A stretch of 7,408 nt of DNA from Bacteroidales bacterium (GTDB lineage: Bacteria > Bacteroidota > Bacteroidia > Bacteroidales > UBA932). The stretch is from assembly GCA_024689525.1 (NCBI GenBank), contig JAILDI010000097.1, positions 1 to 7,408 on the forward strand. The letters are read 5' to 3'. The number at the start of each line of letters is the position of its first letter. Position 1 is the first letter of the stretch. The notes under the pieces were generated by a model, which had not been told where the DNA came from, searched no databases, and saw only the letters and a program-made list of their open reading frames with translations. The translations under genes and the position numbers were made by a program. This document shows, one piece after another, positions 5,981 to 7,408 of the stretch.

Positions 5981-6397
5981 CTAGAGCTCTCTCAAACTAT
6001 ACAGAAGGTCGTCGCGACGGTAAGCCCAGGGACGGTCGCACGGAACTTTCTTCTCTTTATCCTGGAAGACGTTACGACGAGTCTTGACTGTTGGTTGGCC
6101 ATACTCAGGTGACTTGAAGTCCTTCCAGATAACCCGATTCGCCGTGCCGTCGATGCTGAAGCCGTTCAAGAAGAACTACAGGTATGTGGAACGGTCGTCG
6201 AATTTAGGTTCTGGTACTGTCTTGTAGCAGCCATCACCATAGTCCTCACCGGTGAACCAATAGACCCAACTGCCGTGTTCTCCAGCATGGCAATCAAAAA
6301 CTGCAAATTCTCTGATGAGTGCTGAAGCCCTGTATCGGCCGCATGAGTCTTCGAAAGTTATATCGTAGCCGGACCAGTGGGCATGGAGGCACATCAT
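5981..6397 (-). pseudogene. Unknown gene, 5'-truncated and interrupted by in-frame TAG
   Basis: Two open stretches in one minus-strand frame are separated only by TAG at 6176-6178. The upstream part (73 codons from 6397) includes GYDITFEDSCGRYRAS, then HGSWVYWFTGEDYGDGCY, and ends DDRSTYL. Directly after the TAG the frame continues FFLNGFSIDGTANRVIWK and NVFQDKEKKVPCDRPW to LLYSLREL and a TAG stop at 5981. Codon use looks coding on both sides, so I read it as one gene with a nonsense mutation. The first codons (about 6381-6397) overlap, on the other strand, sequence that belongs to the subtilase, so the original 5' end is probably lost. I do not recognise the product. VYWFTGEDYGDGC faintly resembles VLYFSGGYKGDELC in the partial gene at the right edge, so the two may be paralogues. 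Confidence 0.5.
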
Positions 6398-6402
6398 CGG
6401 GA

Positions 6403-7260
6403 ATGGCGGAAGTCATTGTGTGCGTTGTCGATGGTGGCGTGGATTATAACCACGAGGATCTTGCCGGCAATATCTGGTACGACGGCGAGGGTCGATGCGG
6501 CTACAATTTCTGCTCCGACTCATATGACATTACTCCTGACGCGCACGCCACCCATGTGGCCGGCACGATTGCCGCAGTCAATAACAACGGCATCGGAGTG
6601 TGCGGAATCGCTGGCGGAGACTTCGCCCGCGGATTGCCCGGAGTTAAAATAATGTCCTGCCAGATCTTTACCGGGAATGAAAGCGCCGGCAATCCGGCCG
6701 CGGCCATCAAGTGGGGAGCCGACCACGGCGCGGTTATCTCCCAGAACAGCTGGGGATATCCGGATCTTGATACCACTCCGGAATCCGTAAAGGCTGCCGT
6801 GGATTATTTCGTGAAATATGCCGGGTTCGATGCCGACGGCAACCAGGTGGGCCCCATGGCGGGCGGCCTGGTGGTCTTTGCCGCCGGGAACGAGCGCCGC
6901 GAAGCCAGCTCGTCGTCGTATGAGGGGATACTTACCGTGACATCGCTGGGGGCCAGTTTCAAGAAGGCCTCCTATTCCAACTGGGGCTCATTTGCTGACC
7001 TGGCTGCCCCCGGAGGAGACCCGCTCAACAGAGTGTTGAGCACGCTCCCGGACAACAAGTACGGCTGGATGAACGGCACCTCAATGGCCTGCCCGCACGT
7101 TTCAGGCGTGGCCGCGCTGGTCGTCTCCGCCTGTGGCGGCCCCGGCTTCACTTCTGCAGAGTTGCGGCGTCGGCTCGAAAGCACCGCGAAGCCCCTGGAT
7201 GCCACGGACTACTATCTCGGCCACGGCCTTGTAGACGCTACCGCCGCCAGTAGCCCTTAA
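6403..7260 (+). CDS. Subtilase (S8) catalytic-domain fragment, probably a pseudogene
   Basis: From ATG 6403 the frame gives 285 residues covering most of a subtilisin-type serine protease domain: Asp10 in VVDGGVDYNHEDL, His48 in HATHVAGT (usual form HGTHVAGT), the oxyanion Asn115 in ISQNSWG, AAGNE (161-165) and Ser227 in GTSMACPHVSG. It most resembles Bacteroides-type S8 proteases. The signal peptide, propeptide and first domain residues are absent. The frame is open to GTG 6319, but those codons are antisense to another gene and do not look like protease. Just before 6403 a different frame reads AWRHIIG (6381-6401), the expected lead-in to the domain, one base (A6402) out of phase, so a frameshift is likely. 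The end comes right after GHGLVDATAASSP, without the C-terminal domains common in these proteins. The triad is intact, but without export signals I expect no normal secreted protease. Confidence 0.7.
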   Translation: MAEVIVCVVDGGVDYNHEDLAGNIWYDGEGRCGYNFCSDSYDITPDAHATHVAGTIAAVNNNGIGVCGIAGGDFARGLPGVKIMSCQIFTGNESAGNPAAAIKWGADHGAVISQNSWGYPDLDTTPESVKAAVDYFVKYAGFDADGNQVGPMAGGLVVFAAGNERREASSSSYEGILTVTSLGASFKKASYSNWGSFADLAAPGGDPLNRVLSTLPDNKYGWMNGTSMACPHVSGVAALVVSACGGPGFTSAELRRRLESTAKPLDATDYYLGHGLVDATAASSP

Positions 7261-7262
7261 TA

Positions 7263-7408
7263 TCACTGCTCGTCCTTTTCGTACAGGCTACACCACTTGT
7301 AGTACCAGCGGGTGCTGCTGCCGCTGCCCCCGAATTCGACGCACAGTTCATCACCCTTGTAACCACCACTGAAGTACAGGACGGCATCCCACTCTCCGGA
7401 TGTGGGCA
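7263..7408 (-). CDS. C-terminal end of an unknown protein, partial
   Basis: A minus-strand frame enters from the right edge and stops with TGA at 7263-7265. It gives 47 residues: PTSGEWDAVLYFSGGYKGDE, LCVEFGGSGSSTRWYYKW, then CSLYEKDEQ. It is rich in aromatic and acidic residues and is coding-like, but I do not recognise the family. Its stop is only 2 nt from the stop of the convergent subtilase frame. VLYFSGGYKGDELC resembles VYWFTGEDYGDGC in the broken gene at 5981-6397. Confidence 0.55.
   Translation of the reverse strand, partial: PTSGEWDAVLYFSGGYKGDELCVEFGGSGSSTRWYYKWCSLYEKDEQ

Noticed and set aside
5993..6001. TATAGTTTG on the minus strand as a promoter for the small lipoprotein
   Set aside because: Spacing inside the box does not fit TAnnTTTG (three bases, not two) and no -33 TTG is found.
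6319..6402. 5' extension of the subtilase frame to GTG 6319
   Set aside because: These codons are antisense to a coding-like minus-strand gene and read as Arg/Ser-rich sequence unlike a signal peptide or protease propeptide.
1..7408. CRISPR array, insertion sequence or complete mobile-element gene
   Set aside because: No regularly spaced repeats of CRISPR length, no transposase or integrase frame and no terminal inverted repeats of IS type were seen; the att-like site is only a junction.

Overview
The window looks like a chromosomal segment from a member of the Bacteroidota (Bacteroidales type). The evidence is a GH26/GH115 polysaccharide-degradation operon with Bacteroidota-style lipoprotein and Sec signal peptides, TTG/TAnnTTTG-type promoter elements, an AraC regulator of the kind linked to carbohydrate loci, and a subtilase closest to Bacteroides-type S8 domains. 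These assignments come from motif reading, not from a database search.

Layout. (1) 1-398, minus: 5' part of a ferritin-like four-helix protein that seems to lack several di-iron ligands. It has a good promoter at 446-476. (2) 485-4389, minus: a two-gene operon, a GH26 mannanase-type lipoprotein followed by a GH115 alpha-glucuronidase, overlapping by ATGA. (3) 4390-4606: divergent regulatory region with an AraC-like direct repeat (21-bp spacing), a 10-bp palindrome over the probable -7 box, and a -7-like box facing the other way. (4) 4607-5125, plus: AraC-family DNA-binding domain with no N-terminal sensor domain, followed by an intrinsic terminator built from a thrice-repeated 14-bp motif. 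(5) 5215-5262, minus: an intrinsic terminator and what looks like the last 18 nt of a tRNA gene, with the rest of the tRNA missing. I read this as an integration (att) junction. (6) 5262-5625: no convincing gene, but many short inverted and direct repeats. (7) 5626-7408: accessory and decaying DNA. It holds a small lipoprotein, an unknown gene broken by an in-frame TAG, a truncated subtilase catalytic domain with a frameshift at its 5' edge, and the C-terminal end of another unknown gene.

How the parts may work together. The GH26 enzyme would cut a beta-mannan-type (or related) backbone and the GH115 enzyme would remove glucuronic acid side groups, which suggests a glucuronic-acid-bearing glycan as substrate. 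The AraC protein is the natural candidate to act on the direct repeat upstream of this operon. A nearly identical 17-bp copy upstream of the ferritin-like gene suggests that gene shares the control. Everything right of about 5260 appears to be a separate, inserted and partly degraded block. I do not see a clearly new defence or mobile system; the strongest leads are the tRNA-derived junction with its repeat field and the shared operator.
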